Shown piece by piece: positions 24,338 through 34,473 of a stretch of DNA of 56,479 bases. This DNA is from a bacterium (lineage in GTDB: Bacteria; Actinomycetota; Acidimicrobiia; Spongiisociales; Spongiisociaceae). The position numbers and the translations under genes were made by a program. Numbering within the stretch: the first letter of the stretch is position 1; each line of letters begins with the position of its first letter. The notes under the pieces were generated by a model. That model did not search any database and had not been told where the DNA came from. It was given only the letters and a program-made list of their open reading frames with translations. The stretch lies in NCBI GenBank assembly GCA_028821235.1, contig JAPPGV010000120.1:1-56479 (forward strand), written 5' to 3'.

Positions 24338-26530
24338 ATGACAGACCTTGCGGTAGCGCGCGGTCGCCACGATGCCGCCCAAGCCGAGCTGGAACCGATC
24401 CTCTCCGCCCTTAGAGGTCACTTCCCGGATGCCGACGACGACATCGTCATCCATGCCTACGACCTGGCTCAGAGCTACCACGCCGGCCAGTTCCGGCTGT
24501 CCGGCGATCCCTTCATCACCCATCCCATCGCGGTCGCGCAGATACTGGCCGAGTACGGGCTCGATGCCGAGACGATCGCCGCCGGACTGCTCCACGACAC
24601 CGTGGAGGACACCGACCTGACCCTCCGCGAAGTCGAGGACCTGTTCGGTGAGAACGTGGCCCGCATAACCGACGGGGTCACCAAGCTGGACGGAGTGGAG
24701 TTCGACATCACGCGGGAGGAGGCCCAGGCAGAGACCATCCGCAAGATGGTGGTATCCATGGCTCAGGATGTGCGCGTGCTGATCATCAAGCTCGCCGACC
24801 GGCTCCACAACCTCAGGACCATCCATCCGCTGCCGGTGGAGCGCCAGCAAATCAAGGCGCGGGAGAGTCTGGAGATCTACGCGCCGCTGGCTCATCGGAT
24901 GGGCTTCCAGGAGGTCAAGCATGAGATGGAAAACCTCTGCTTCGAGATCCTGTACCCGGGCCGCTACCAGGAGATCGAGGACCTCATCCGGCAGCGGGCG
25001 CCCGAGCGGGAGGCCGTGATCCGCCAGGTCATGTCGGAGGCGAGTGAGATACTGGCCCGAGCCGGGATAGACGCGGTGCTCAAGGGACGCCCGAAGCACC
25101 ACTATTCCATCTACCGCAAGATGGTCGACAGCAGGTTGTCGTTCGAGGACATCCACGACCTGATCGGTATCCGGATCCTGGTGGAGATAGTCAAGGACTG
25201 CTACGGCGCGCTGGGGCTGGTCCACTCCCGGTGGACTCCGGTCCAGGGGCGGTTCAAGGACTATATAGCCCTTCCCAAGTTCAATCTCTACCAGAGCCTG
25301 CACACCACCGTGATCGGTCCCGACGGCAAGCCGCTGGAGGTTCAGATCCGCACTCACGAGATGGATCTGCGCGCGGAGTTCGGCATCGCCGCCCACTGGA
25401 GATACAAGGAAGGCGGGACGAGCACCGACCTGGCGTGGATGGTGGATCTCCGCAACCTGCCGGCCGACTACGAGGACCCGGCCGAGTTCCTGGCCAACCT
25501 CAAGCTCGACCTGTACGAGGACCTGGTGTTCGTGCTCACCCCGCAGGGGGACGTGAAGACCCTGCCGCGCGGCGCCACTCCTGTGGACTTCGCCTACTCG
25601 GTCCACACCGAGGTGGGCCACCGGTGCGTGGGAGCCAAGGTGAACGGACGGCTGGTGACCCTGGCCACCGAGCTCCAATCGGGCGACATCGTGGAGATCA
25701 TCACCACCAAGTCCGACGACTCCGGACCCACCAGGGACTGGCTCGGCTTCGTCCGCACCTCCAAGGCCCGCTCCAAGATCAAGCAGTGGTTCTCACGGGC
25801 TCGCCGCAAGGAGTCCCTCCAGTCGGGACGGGACGCCGTCCAGGACCTGATCAGGCGGGACCGGGTCCACATCATCAAGAACGAGCGGACCAGGGTGCTT
25901 CACGACGTGGCCCTCACGCTCGGCTACCGCGACACGGAGACGATGTACATAGCGGTCGGGGACGGTGCGGTAGCCCCGCAGACGGTCGTCAGCCGGATCA
26001 AGCGGGTGCTCTCGACTCCGGTGGTGGGGGAGGATCTCGGGACGTTAGACCCGGTGCGGCGGAGGACGGACCGACCGGCCGGCGAGGGTGTCATAGTGGA
26101 GGGATTCGATGACGTCTGGGTCCGGATCGCCCGGTGCTGCAGTCCGGTACCCGGCGATGATCTGGTGGGGTTCGTCACAGTCGGTCGAGGAGTGTCGATC
26201 CATCGCACCGAATGCAGCAATATGCAGCGCCTGGCCGGCCAGGAGGAGCGCATGATCGAGGCGAGTTGGGCGCCGGGCCAGCTCAGCAGCTTCAGTGCGT
26301 GGATACAGGTGGAGGCTCTCGACCGGCCCAACCTGCTTCGGGACATCACCTCGGTCATATCGGATGCGGGCGCCAACATCGTGGGGGCGTCCTCGCGGAC
26401 CGACCGCGACCGGGTCGCGGTCCTCCGATACGAGGTGGAGCTATCGGATCCCGGCCAGTTGGACCGGTTGCTGGCAGGCGTGCGCCGGGTTGCCAGCGTC
26501 TACGAAGCCTTCCGCCTGCGGCCGGGTTGA
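24338..26530 (+). CDS. rel: Bifunctional (p)ppGpp synthetase/hydrolase (RelA/SpoT, Rel)
   Basis: 730 residues, the full length of long RSH enzymes. The HD hydrolase domain (about 30-185) keeps its key pair in LLHDTVEDTD near residue 85. The synthetase domain (about 235-350) has KHHYSIYRKM and YQSLHTTVIGP. The TGS domain (about 390-450) has VFVLTPQGDVKTLPRGATPVDF. A zinc-finger-like helical region with CCSPVPGD near 600 and a C-terminal ACT domain (about 655-730) follow. With both sites intact it should be bifunctional, as in other Actinobacteria. It is the only RSH in the window. Confidence 0.97.
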   Translation: MTDLAVARGRHDAAQAELEPILSALRGHFPDADDDIVIHAYDLAQSYHAGQFRLSGDPFITHPIAVAQILAEYGLDAETIAAGLLHDTVEDTDLTLREVEDLFGENVARITDGVTKLDGVEFDITREEAQAETIRKMVVSMAQDVRVLIIKLADRLHNLRTIHPLPVERQQIKARESLEIYAPLAHRMGFQEVKHEMENLCFEILYPGRYQEIEDLIRQRAPEREAVIRQVMSEASEILARAGIDAVLKGRPKHHYSIYRKMVDSRLSFEDIHDLIGIRILVEIVKDCYGALGLVHSRWTPVQGRFKDYIALPKFNLYQSLHTTVIGPDGKPLEVQIRTHEMDLRAEFGIAAHWRYKEGGTSTDLAWMVDLRNLPADYEDPAEFLANLKLDLYEDLVFVLTPQGDVKTLPRGATPVDFAYSVHTEVGHRCVGAKVNGRLVTLATELQSGDIVEIITTKSDDSGPTRDWLGFVRTSKARSKIKQWFSRARRKESLQSGRDAVQDLIRRDRVHIIKNERTRVLHDVALTLGYRDTETMYIAVGDGAVAPQTVVSRIKRVLSTPVVGEDLGTLDPVRRRTDRPAGEGVIVEGFDDVWVRIARCCSPVPGDDLVGFVTVGRGVSIHRTECSNMQRLAGQEERMIEASWAPGQLSSFSAWIQVEALDRPNLLRDITSVISDAGANIVGASSRTDRDRVAVLRYEVELSDPGQLDRLLAGVRRVASVYEAFRLRPG

Positions 26531-26568
26531 TGCCAGCAAGCGCCCGGTGGGGCGCCATCCGTCGACTC

Positions 26569-26583
26569 TAACCTGGCCGCCGT
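26569..26583 (+). promoter_or_regulatory. Leaderless-type -10 element of the MBL-fold gene
   Basis: TAACCT (26569-26574) lies 9 nt before the ATG at 26584 with no Shine-Dalgarno sequence. Confidence 0.45.
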
Positions 26584-27231
26584 ATGCTCATCCGTCGACT
26601 CGAGTTGTGGCTGGCCGCCACCAACACCTACGTGGTCGCCCCCGAGACCGGCGGGCCGGCTGTCGTCATCGATGCTCCACCGGACTGCCTCGACCCCGTC
26701 GCCGGTCTGCTGGCGGCGCATGACCTGGTCCCGACGGCCCTACTGGTCACCCATGGCCATGTCGATCACCTGGGAGGCGCCGGTAGCTTCGTGGCCGGAA
26801 CCGGGGTCTCCGTCTACCTCCACCCTGATGATGACTTCCTGGCCCGTCGTCCGGAGGAGCAGCTCCGCACCTTGATGGGGACCGTTCCGCCGGGGGACTA
26901 CCGGTCGCCCGAGAGCTATCGGGAGCTCTCCGACGGCCTGTCTCTCGATCTGGCCGGACTCCGGCTCGACGTAGTGGCTACGCCCGGACATACTCCCGGG
27001 CACTGTTGTTTCTATCTGTCCGAAGAGGCGATACTCTTCTCGGGCGACCAGCTGTTCGCCGGCTCGATCGGCCGAACCGACCTCCCCGGCGGGGATTACC
27101 AGACCCTCATGAAGAGCATGAGGGAGAAAGTGATCCCCCTCGACGACGGGGTAACCGTCATGCCGGGCCATGGTCCCTCGACCACGATCGGCCGCGAGCG
27201 GCGTTCCAATCCCTTTCTGGGAGGGTACTGA
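26584..27231 (+). CDS. MBL-fold metallo-hydrolase (glyoxalase II-like)
   Basis: 215 residues. The metal motif is THGHVDHLGG (HxHxDH, near residue 58), with later ligands His in TPGHTPGHC near residue 139, Asp in LFSGDQLF, and His in MPGHGPST. The order fits YcbL/GloB-like hydrolases, which act on thioesters such as lactoylglutathione or equivalents for other thiols, but the substrate cannot be told. Between rel and hisS this type of gene is common in actinobacterial genomes. Confidence 0.93.
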   Translation: MLIRRLELWLAATNTYVVAPETGGPAVVIDAPPDCLDPVAGLLAAHDLVPTALLVTHGHVDHLGGAGSFVAGTGVSVYLHPDDDFLARRPEEQLRTLMGTVPPGDYRSPESYRELSDGLSLDLAGLRLDVVATPGHTPGHCCFYLSEEAILFSGDQLFAGSIGRTDLPGGDYQTLMKSMREKVIPLDDGVTVMPGHGPSTTIGRERRSNPFLGGY

Positions 27232-27331
27232 AAAATGTCCAGTTGGCCTGGAGGCCTAGAATGAAACCCCTGGTCAAGATGTGCGGCCAACCAAGATCCC
27301 CGTCTTCTTCAGCACCCTCCCGGGTGTGTGC

Positions 27332-28579
27332 ATGAGCTTCCGGGCGCCCAAGGGCACCGACGACGTATTGCCCCCGGAGTCCCGGCGCTGGCGCGAGCTG
27401 CTCCGTTCCTGGGACTTGCTGGCCGAACAGTACGGGTATGCCTACGTCGCCACCCCCATATTCGAGGCCACCGACCTGTTCGCACGGGGGGTGGGCGAGG
27501 CTACCGAGGTGGTCGAGAAGCAGATGTACAGCTTCCGGGACAAGGGAGGGCGGCATCTCACTCTCCGTCCCGAGGTCACCGCCAGTGTTCTGAGGGCCTA
27601 CATCCAGGGGGGCCTGTCGGGCGAGTTCAAGGGCGCCTACTCGGGGCCGTGCTTCCGGTATGAACGCCCGCAGGAGGGCCGTCGCCGGCAGTTCTGGCAA
27701 TTGGGGGTCGAGTACCTGGGCGCCCCTGACGCCGAGGCCGACCTGGAGGTGATCGAACTCGGCTATCGCTACCTGCTGGATTGCGGCCTCGGCGACGTGG
27801 TCGTGCACGTGAACTCCATCGGTGACGCCCCGGATCGGGTGGCCTACCACGCCCGGCTGTCGGGCTGGCTTGCCGAGCGAAGCCACCTGTTCTCCAAGGA
27901 TGCCCGCCGGCGGATCCATACCAACCCCTTGCGGGTGCTCGATTCCAAAGCCGACCAGGAAGTGGTGGCTGACGCTCCCGTTCCCGTCGACTATCTGGAA
28001 GGGGAGGCGGCCGCCCATCACAGCCAGCTCCTCGCCGGTCTCCAGGAGCGGGGAATCGCGCACCGCCACGCCCCCCGGTTGGTGCGGGGGCTGGACTACT
28101 ACAACCGCACCGTGTTCGAGTACATCCCGCCAAGCTATGCCGCGGCCCATAACGCGGTCGGTGGCGGCGGCCGTTACGACGGATTGTCCCGGCTGCTCGG
28201 CGGCGGCGATCTACCGGGCGTAGGTCTGGCGCTGGGGCTCGACCGGATACTGTCGGCGGCCGGGCAGAGCCCGCCGGCGAGGGCGCTGGACGTGTTCCTG
28301 GTGGTGGCCGACCAGGAGCGCCGCAGCCTCGCCCATGCCTTCGCCCGTCGCCTCAGGGCGGCGGGGGTCCGGTGTGACCTGGTGGCGGGCCGCCGATCCG
28401 TCAAGGCGCAGTTCCGGGCGGCCAATCGACGTGATGCGGCGGCAGCGGTGGTGATCGGCGCCGAGTGGGACGACGGGTTGGTGACCGTCAAGGACCTCAG
28501 CTCGGGCGATGAGCGCACCATACCGGCCGGCGAGGTGGCGGCTTGGGTCATCGGCGGTCCCGCGGGAGGCGGGTCATGA
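27332..28579 (+). CDS. hisS: Histidine--tRNA ligase
   Basis: 415 residues from ATG 27332, which gives the typical SFRAPKGTDDVLP start; 17 further upstream codons are open. Class II motif 2 is FRYERPQEGRRRQFWQ near residue 108. The histidine-specific block is LVRGLDYYNRTVFEY, and motif 3 lies in GLALGLDRI. The C-terminal anticodon-binding domain occupies about 320-415. It overlaps aspS by 4 bp. TAGAAT at 27257-27262 may be its promoter. Confidence 0.97.
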   Translation: MSFRAPKGTDDVLPPESRRWRELLRSWDLLAEQYGYAYVATPIFEATDLFARGVGEATEVVEKQMYSFRDKGGRHLTLRPEVTASVLRAYIQGGLSGEFKGAYSGPCFRYERPQEGRRRQFWQLGVEYLGAPDAEADLEVIELGYRYLLDCGLGDVVVHVNSIGDAPDRVAYHARLSGWLAERSHLFSKDARRRIHTNPLRVLDSKADQEVVADAPVPVDYLEGEAAAHHSQLLAGLQERGIAHRHAPRLVRGLDYYNRTVFEYIPPSYAAAHNAVGGGGRYDGLSRLLGGGDLPGVGLALGLDRILSAAGQSPPARALDVFLVVADQERRSLAHAFARRLRAAGVRCDLVAGRRSVKAQFRAANRRDAAAAVVIGAEWDDGLVTVKDLSSGDERTIPAGEVAAWVIGGPAGGGS

Positions 28580-30375
28580 CCGCTTACCGTTCGCATTTCG
28601 CCGACGAGCTGGGACCCGATCAGCTGGATCAGCATGTGAGGGTGGCCGGCTGGGTGGCTCGGGTCAGGGACCTGGGCGGTATCTCGTTCTTCGACCTGAG
28701 GGACGGGCGGGGGATAGTGCAAGTGGTGGTCGATCCGGCTGTGGTCCCGTCCGCATCGGACCTCCGCATGGAGTACTGCGTCCGCGTGGAGGGTACGCTC
28801 CGCCGGCGCCCGGCCGGGACCGAGAACCCTGACCTCCCCACCGGGGACTTCGAGGTCGAAGCCGGTGTGCTCGAGGTGTTGAGCAGGGCGGCGCCACTCC
28901 CGTTCATGATCGACGACCGTTCCCACTCGGAGGAGCGGGTCCGGCTCGAGTATCGCTATCTGGATCTGCGCCGCCCCCGCATGGCCGCCAATCTGCGAGC
29001 CCGTTCCCGGTGCATCAGCGCCATACGGCGCACTCTCGACGGCCTGGGCTTCCTGGATGTGGAGACCCCCACGCTCGTCAACTCGACGCCCGAGGGAGCC
29101 CGGGACTTCCTGGTACCGAGCCGGCTGCGGCTCGGCCGGTTCTACGCCCTACCCCAGAGTCCTCAGCTCTTCAAGCAGTTGCTCATGATTGCCGGGGTGG
29201 AGCGCTACTACCAGATCGCCCGCTGCTACCGGGACGAGGACACCCGGGCCGATCGCCAGATCGAGTTCACCCAGCTGGACCTGGAGGGATCGTTCTGGGA
29301 GCGGGAGGACGTCTTCGCCGCCATCGAGCAGGTGGTGGCGGCCGTGGTGCGAGACCTGCGCGGCGCCGAGCTCCCACTACCACTACCCAGGATCACTTAC
29401 GACGAGGCGCTGGCCCGCTACGGCACCGACAAGCCGGATCTACGTTTCGGCATGGAGGTGACCGAGCTGTCGGATGCGTTCTCGGGCACCGGCTTCCGCG
29501 GCTTCGCCGGCGCTCTCGCCTCGGGGGGCGTGGTCCGGGGCATCAACGCCGGGCCGATGAGTCCCTCCCGGGCAGAGTTGGACGGTCTGGTGGGCCGGGC
29601 CAGGGAATTGGGCGCCGCCGGCCTGGTCTGGGCCGTGGTCAAGGATGGCGGCGGTTGGCGGTCGCCCGTGGCCAAGTTCCTCGACGCCGCCGAGATAGCG
29701 GAGGCGACCCGGAGTCTCGATGCATCGCCCGGCGACTTGTTGTTGCTGGTGGCCGGCGAGGCCGCCATGGCCTCCTCGGTGCTGGGGGCGATCCGCCTGG
29801 ATCTGGGACGGCCCGGTAGTCATGAGGAATTGTGTTTCGCCTGGATAGTGGACTTTCCGGTCTTCGAGACGACCGAGGGTGGTGACCTGGTTCCCTCACA
29901 CCATCCCTTTACCGCACCGGTCTCGGTGGAGGAGATGCGGGAGCGGCCGGAGACGGCCGTGGCTCAGGCATACGACCTGGTGCTCAACGGGTCCGAGCTG
30001 GGCTCCGGGTCTGTGCGGATCCATGACCCCGATACCCAGCGGGCCGTGTTCGAGACCCTGGGCATCTCCGATGAGGAGGCTGAGTCACGTTTCGGCTGGT
30101 TCCTCGAGGCCCTTGCCTACGGGACGCCACCCCATGCCGGCTTCGCGGTGGGGATCGATCGCCTGGTGGCCATCCTCCAGAACGAGATCAGTATCAGGGA
30201 GGTGATCCCGTTCCCCAAGACCCAGAGCGGCGCCGATCCGCTCACCACCGCTCCGACCCGGGTGGTCGATGACCACCTGGAGGAACTCGGCCTGGACCTC
30301 ACGGCCACCGCCAAGGCGGCCCTGGCCGCCACGGACCAACCCCCGACGGGGCCTTCCGAGCCCGCCGGATCCTGA
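28576..30375 (+). CDS. aspS: Aspartate--tRNA ligase (bacterial type)
   Basis: 599 residues, the bacterial length with the GAD insertion domain (about 285-420). The N-terminal OB-fold has VRVAGWVARVRDLGGISFFDLRD. Motif 2 is YQIARCYRDEDTRADRQ near residue 212, and motif 3 is GIDRLVAIL near residue 525. Whether it also charges tRNA-Asn cannot be decided here; no gatCAB genes are in view. It follows hisS with a 4-bp overlap. Confidence 0.97.
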   Translation: MTAYRSHFADELGPDQLDQHVRVAGWVARVRDLGGISFFDLRDGRGIVQVVVDPAVVPSASDLRMEYCVRVEGTLRRRPAGTENPDLPTGDFEVEAGVLEVLSRAAPLPFMIDDRSHSEERVRLEYRYLDLRRPRMAANLRARSRCISAIRRTLDGLGFLDVETPTLVNSTPEGARDFLVPSRLRLGRFYALPQSPQLFKQLLMIAGVERYYQIARCYRDEDTRADRQIEFTQLDLEGSFWEREDVFAAIEQVVAAVVRDLRGAELPLPLPRITYDEALARYGTDKPDLRFGMEVTELSDAFSGTGFRGFAGALASGGVVRGINAGPMSPSRAELDGLVGRARELGAAGLVWAVVKDGGGWRSPVAKFLDAAEIAEATRSLDASPGDLLLLVAGEAAMASSVLGAIRLDLGRPGSHEELCFAWIVDFPVFETTEGGDLVPSHHPFTAPVSVEEMRERPETAVAQAYDLVLNGSELGSGSVRIHDPDTQRAVFETLGISDEEAESRFGWFLEALAYGTPPHAGFAVGIDRLVAILQNEISIREVIPFPKTQSGADPLTTAPTRVVDDHLEELGLDLTATAKAALAATDQPPTGPSEPAGS

Positions 30376-30387
30376 CCGGTAACCGGG

Positions 30388-31746
30388 ATGCCGTCCGAAC
30401 CCGACCTGTTCTCCGCCGGCCGGGAGAGACGCCGGCGCCGGGTGGCCCCGCTGGCCGACCGCATGCGTCCCCGGTCCTTGCAAGAGGTGGTGGGCCAGCC
30501 CGATCTTCTCGGGAAGGGCGCCGCATTCCGCGCCATGGTCGAATCCGGCCGCCTGGTGTCGGTCCTGCTGTTCGGACCGCCGGGTACCGGTAAGACGACC
30601 CTGGCCCGGCTCATGGCCTCCGAGAGCGACGCGGTATTCGAGCAGCTGACCGCGTCCGCTCACGGGGTGCGTGACGTCCGCCGGGTCCTGGAGGGAGCGG
30701 AGCGCCGGCTCGGGGAGCAAGGGACTCGAACGGTGCTCTTCCTGGACGAGATCCATCGCTTCAACAAGGCCCAGCAGGACGCCCTGCTGCCCGGGGTCGA
30801 GAACGGCACCGTCATACTGGTCGGCGCTACCACCGAGAACCCGTTCTTCGAGGTCAACTCCCCCCTGATCAGCCGATGCACCCTGCTCCGTCTGGTTCCG
30901 CTGTCCGCTGCCGAAGTGGTCGAGCTTCTCGAGCGGGCCCTGACCGACCGCGAGAGGGGGCTGGGTTCCGCAGCGATGGCGATCGACCCGTCGGCCGCCG
31001 AGGCCCTGGCCCGTCGGGCGGGAGGGGACGCCCGGCTATCGCTCAACGTCTTGGAACTGGCCGCCATCGTGGCCGGCGGCGGCGGACGGACCACCATCAC
31101 CTACCGGGATGTGGAGGAGGCCCTCCAGCGCCGCATCATCCGCTACGACAAGAAGGGCGACCAGCACTACGACGTCATCTCGGCCTTCATAAAGTCGATG
31201 CGGGGCTCCGACCCCGACGCCGCCCTCTACTGGCTCCACACCATGCTGTCGGCAGGCGAGGATCCGGAGTTCGTGGCACGACGGATGGTCATCTTCGCCT
31301 CCGAGGACGTGGGCATGGCCGACCCGGACGCTCTGGTCCAGGCGGTGGCCGCCGCTCAGGCCCTGGCGATGGTCGGCCTGCCCGAGGCGGCCTACAACCT
31401 GTCGCAGGCCGCGATCTACCTGGCCACCGCTCCCAAGTCCGACTCGGTGAAGAGATCGATGGGCGCGACCCGCCGGGCGGTCGAGGAGACACCCGCCGCC
31501 ACCGTTCCCGCCCATCTCCGCTCCACCGGCGGGCGGCTGGTGTCGTCGCAGGTAGACGGCACGCCGGCGGGATATGTTGATCCCCACACGGGACCGGGAC
31601 ATCTCGTTCAGCAGCCTCACCTTCCGGAGCAGATGGAGGGGAGGATCCTCTATCGACCCACCCGCCAGGGCAGGGAGGCGGGCGTTGCCGACCGGCTCGA
31701 GGAATGGGACCGGGTACTGGGCCGTCCTACCAGGGCAGGCGATTAG
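30388..31746 (+). CDS. rarA: Replication-associated recombination protein A (RarA/MgsA)
   Basis: 452 residues. AAA+ ATPase with Walker A GPPGTGKTTLA near residue 61 and Walker B LFLDEIHRFNKAQQD near residue 117. The C-terminal tetramerisation domain begins around HYDVISAFIKSMRGSDPDAALYW. RarA acts at stalled forks and is related to clamp-loader and RuvB ATPases. It lies 12 bp after aspS. The coding end is followed by 105 bp with the alaS promoter. Confidence 0.95.
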   Translation: MPSEPDLFSAGRERRRRRVAPLADRMRPRSLQEVVGQPDLLGKGAAFRAMVESGRLVSVLLFGPPGTGKTTLARLMASESDAVFEQLTASAHGVRDVRRVLEGAERRLGEQGTRTVLFLDEIHRFNKAQQDALLPGVENGTVILVGATTENPFFEVNSPLISRCTLLRLVPLSAAEVVELLERALTDRERGLGSAAMAIDPSAAEALARRAGGDARLSLNVLELAAIVAGGGGRTTITYRDVEEALQRRIIRYDKKGDQHYDVISAFIKSMRGSDPDAALYWLHTMLSAGEDPEFVARRMVIFASEDVGMADPDALVQAVAAAQALAMVGLPEAAYNLSQAAIYLATAPKSDSVKRSMGATRRAVEETPAATVPAHLRSTGGRLVSSQVDGTPAGYVDPHTGPGHLVQQPHLPEQMEGRILYRPTRQGREAGVADRLEEWDRVLGRPTRAGD

Positions 31747-31838
31747 CACCGATAGGACGGTCGTGGCTCGGGTTCGCACCGTGGATGAGTGAATTCGCGC
31801 TCCTGATCCGGGGTCACCGGCAACCTGCCGCTCAGGGC

Positions 31839-31851
31839 TAACCTGCAACGG
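31839..31851 (+). promoter_or_regulatory. Leaderless-type -10 element of alaS
   Basis: TAACCT (31839-31844) lies 7 nt before the alaS ATG. No ribosome-binding sequence is present. Confidence 0.5.
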
Positions 31852-34473
31852 ATGCGAGCCAATGCCATCCGGCGCGCCTTCACCGACTTCTTTGCCGAAC
31901 GCAATCACGTAGTTCGGCCGTCCGCGTCGCTGATCCCCACCGACCCGACGCTGCTCGTGACCAACGCCGGCATGGTCCCGTTCAAGCCCTATTTCCTCGG
32001 GGAGGAGGAGCCGCCCTGGCCCCGGGCGGTCAGCATCCAGAAGTGCGTGCGAACGGTCGACATCGACATCATCGGCACCACTGCCCGCCATCTCACCATG
32101 TTCGAGATGCTCGGCAACTTCTCCTTCGGTGACTACTTCAAGGAACTGGCCATCCGCTACGCCTTCGATTTCGTCACCGGACCGCTCGGCCTGGATCCCG
32201 AACGTCTCTGGTACACGGTGTACGAGACCGACGACGAGGCCGAGGAGATCTGGATCGACTCGATCGGGGTTCCACCTGATCGGGTGCAGCGGGGCGGTAA
32301 GGACAACTTCTGGCAGATGGGCATTCCCGGTCCGTGCGGTCCGTGCTCGGAGATCTTCATCGACCGGGGCCCTGCCTACGGGCCTGACGGGGGCCCGATC
32401 GGTGGTGGCGAGGACCGGTTCGTGGAGCTCTGGAACCTGGTCTTCATGCAGAACATCCAGGATGAGCCCTATCACGTTGTCGGCGACATCCCTGCCAAGG
32501 GGATTGATACTGGCACCGGGCTGGAGCGTCTGGCCATGATCCTCCAGGGAGTCGACACTCTTTTCGAGGCCGACTGCGTCCATGACGTGCTGGCGGCCGC
32601 CTCCGGGGCCCTGGGCCGGACCTATGGCGAGGACGAACGGGTCGACGTGGCGCTTCGCCTGCTGGCCGACCACGCCCGCGCCTCCACGTTCCTCATCGGC
32701 GACCTCGCCCTGCCCGGAAACGAAGGCCGGGGTTACGTGGTGAGGCGCCTGATCCGTCGAGCGGTGCGCCACGCCTGGCAACTGGGTAGCGAGAGCCTCA
32801 TCATGCCCCGGCTGGCCGAGGTGACCGCCGACATCATGGAGGATGCCTACCCGGAACTCAAGGCCAACCTCGACTTCATCCGGCACGTCTTCGAGCGTGA
32901 GGAGTCCCGATTCCGGCGCACCCTCGCCGCCGGGACCCAGATGCTGGACGAGGCACTGGTGGGTTCGGAGCCGGGTGCCGTTGTGTCGGGCGCCCTGGCC
33001 TTCAAGCTGCATGACACGTACGGCTTCCCGATCGACCTCACCCGGGAGATCGTGGAGGAGCAGCGGCGCGAGGTGGACCTGGACGGGTTCGAGGCCGAGA
33101 TGGCCGCCCAGAGGGCCCGCGCCAAGGCCGCTTGGAAGGGGGGAGCCGAGGCGGTCCGCGTGGACTCCTACAAGCGAATCCTCGACACCGTAGGCCCCAC
33201 CGAGTTCCTGGGTTACGTCAGGGACGACTCGCCCGCCCTGGTCCTGGCCATACTCCGGGAGGGGGAGTTGGTGGAGAGGGCCGAGAAGGGTCAGGAGGTG
33301 GAGGTCTTCCTGAACAGGTCACCGTTCTACGCCGAGGCCGGTGGGCAGGTGGGTGATGTCGGGTTGATCGCGTCGGTGACCGGACAGATCGAGGTAGGCG
33401 ACACGCAAGCGGCCGTGACCGGCTTGCACGGCCACCACGGCAAGGTGAAGAGCGGGTTCGTCCAGACCGGCCAGGAAGTGGATGCCCGTGTCGACAGCCC
33501 CCGGCGCGACCGCATCCGCAAGTCCCACACCGGTACTCACCTCCTCCATTGGGCGCTCCGGGAGGTGATAGGGGAGCACGCCAACCAGGCCGGTTCCCTG
33601 GTCCAGGACGGGCGGCTCCGCTTCGACTTCAGCCACTACACGGCGGTGGCCGCCGAAGAGCTCGGCGAGGTGGAGCAGTTGGTCAACCAGCGGGTCGTGG
33701 ACAACCATCATGTGGGCCTGCTCGAGACGTCCAAGGACGAGGCCGAGGCGATGGGGGCGCTGGCCTTCTTCGGTGACAAGTACGGTGAGCGGGTGCGGGT
33801 GGTCTCGGTGGGGGACTTCTCGGTCGAGTTCTGCGGTGGCACCCATGTGGGCAGTTCCGCGGAGGTAGGACCGCTGCTGGTCACCTCCGAATCCTCTATC
33901 GGATCGAACGTGCGCCGGGTGGAGGCTCTGACCGGTATGGCCGCCTATTCCTATGCCAGGGAAGCGAGGGAGCAACTGACCGACGTAGGTCGCTTCCTTG
34001 GCCTGTCGATGTCGGAGGTCCCGGCGGGAGTGCGCCGGCTCGCCGAGCGGGCCGACGCCATCCAGAGCGAATTGGACCAGCGCCGCCGGCAGGAGAGGAC
34101 TGCGATCGCCGCCGACCTGGCCGGTGCCGCCCGGCGTACCGGCGATACCTCGTGGCTGGTGGCCGAACTCGACGATCACGCCCCGGTGGCGTTGCGCCAG
34201 GTGGGGGCGCAGGTCCGGGACCGGCTCGGGTCCGGCGTCGTGGTGCTGGGGAGCCGGGCGGGCGGAAAGGGGGCGCTGGTCGGCCTGGCGACCCGTGACC
34301 TGGTCGACAGGGGTGTCTCGGTGGCCGATCTGGTGCTGGTGGGCGCCAAGCTCCTCGGAGGAGGCGGCAGTCGCGATCCCGAGTTGTCACAGGCGGGCGG
34401 ACCCAGGGGCGACAAGGTAGGCGAGGCTCTGGACGCGATCCGGGAGGCGGTGGCGCGCCGTCTGAGTGCCTGA
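31852..34473 (+). CDS. alaS: Alanine--tRNA ligase
   Basis: 873 residues. The N-terminal catalytic domain has FFAERNHVVRPSASLIPTDP and GKDNFWQMG. The editing domain has its zinc-binding HxxxH in HTGTHLLHWAL near residue 563 and the CGGTH motif near residue 661. A C-terminal coiled coil and DHHA1 domain follow (GGSRDPELSQAGG near the end). The protein is complete. It overlaps ruvX by one base (TGATG). Confidence 0.98.
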   Translation: MRANAIRRAFTDFFAERNHVVRPSASLIPTDPTLLVTNAGMVPFKPYFLGEEEPPWPRAVSIQKCVRTVDIDIIGTTARHLTMFEMLGNFSFGDYFKELAIRYAFDFVTGPLGLDPERLWYTVYETDDEAEEIWIDSIGVPPDRVQRGGKDNFWQMGIPGPCGPCSEIFIDRGPAYGPDGGPIGGGEDRFVELWNLVFMQNIQDEPYHVVGDIPAKGIDTGTGLERLAMILQGVDTLFEADCVHDVLAAASGALGRTYGEDERVDVALRLLADHARASTFLIGDLALPGNEGRGYVVRRLIRRAVRHAWQLGSESLIMPRLAEVTADIMEDAYPELKANLDFIRHVFEREESRFRRTLAAGTQMLDEALVGSEPGAVVSGALAFKLHDTYGFPIDLTREIVEEQRREVDLDGFEAEMAAQRARAKAAWKGGAEAVRVDSYKRILDTVGPTEFLGYVRDDSPALVLAILREGELVERAEKGQEVEVFLNRSPFYAEAGGQVGDVGLIASVTGQIEVGDTQAAVTGLHGHHGKVKSGFVQTGQEVDARVDSPRRDRIRKSHTGTHLLHWALREVIGEHANQAGSLVQDGRLRFDFSHYTAVAAEELGEVEQLVNQRVVDNHHVGLLETSKDEAEAMGALAFFGDKYGERVRVVSVGDFSVEFCGGTHVGSSAEVGPLLVTSESSIGSNVRRVEALTGMAAYSYAREAREQLTDVGRFLGLSMSEVPAGVRRLAERADAIQSELDQRRRQERTAIAADLAGAARRTGDTSWLVAELDDHAPVALRQVGAQVRDRLGSGVVVLGSRAGGKGALVGLATRDLVDRGVSVADLVLVGAKLLGGGGSRDPELSQAGGPRGDKVGEALDAIREAVARRLSA

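Noticed and set aside
24338-26530. Rel as a synthetase-only or degenerate enzyme
   Set aside because: Both the HD residues and the synthetase motifs are intact, so it is called bifunctional.
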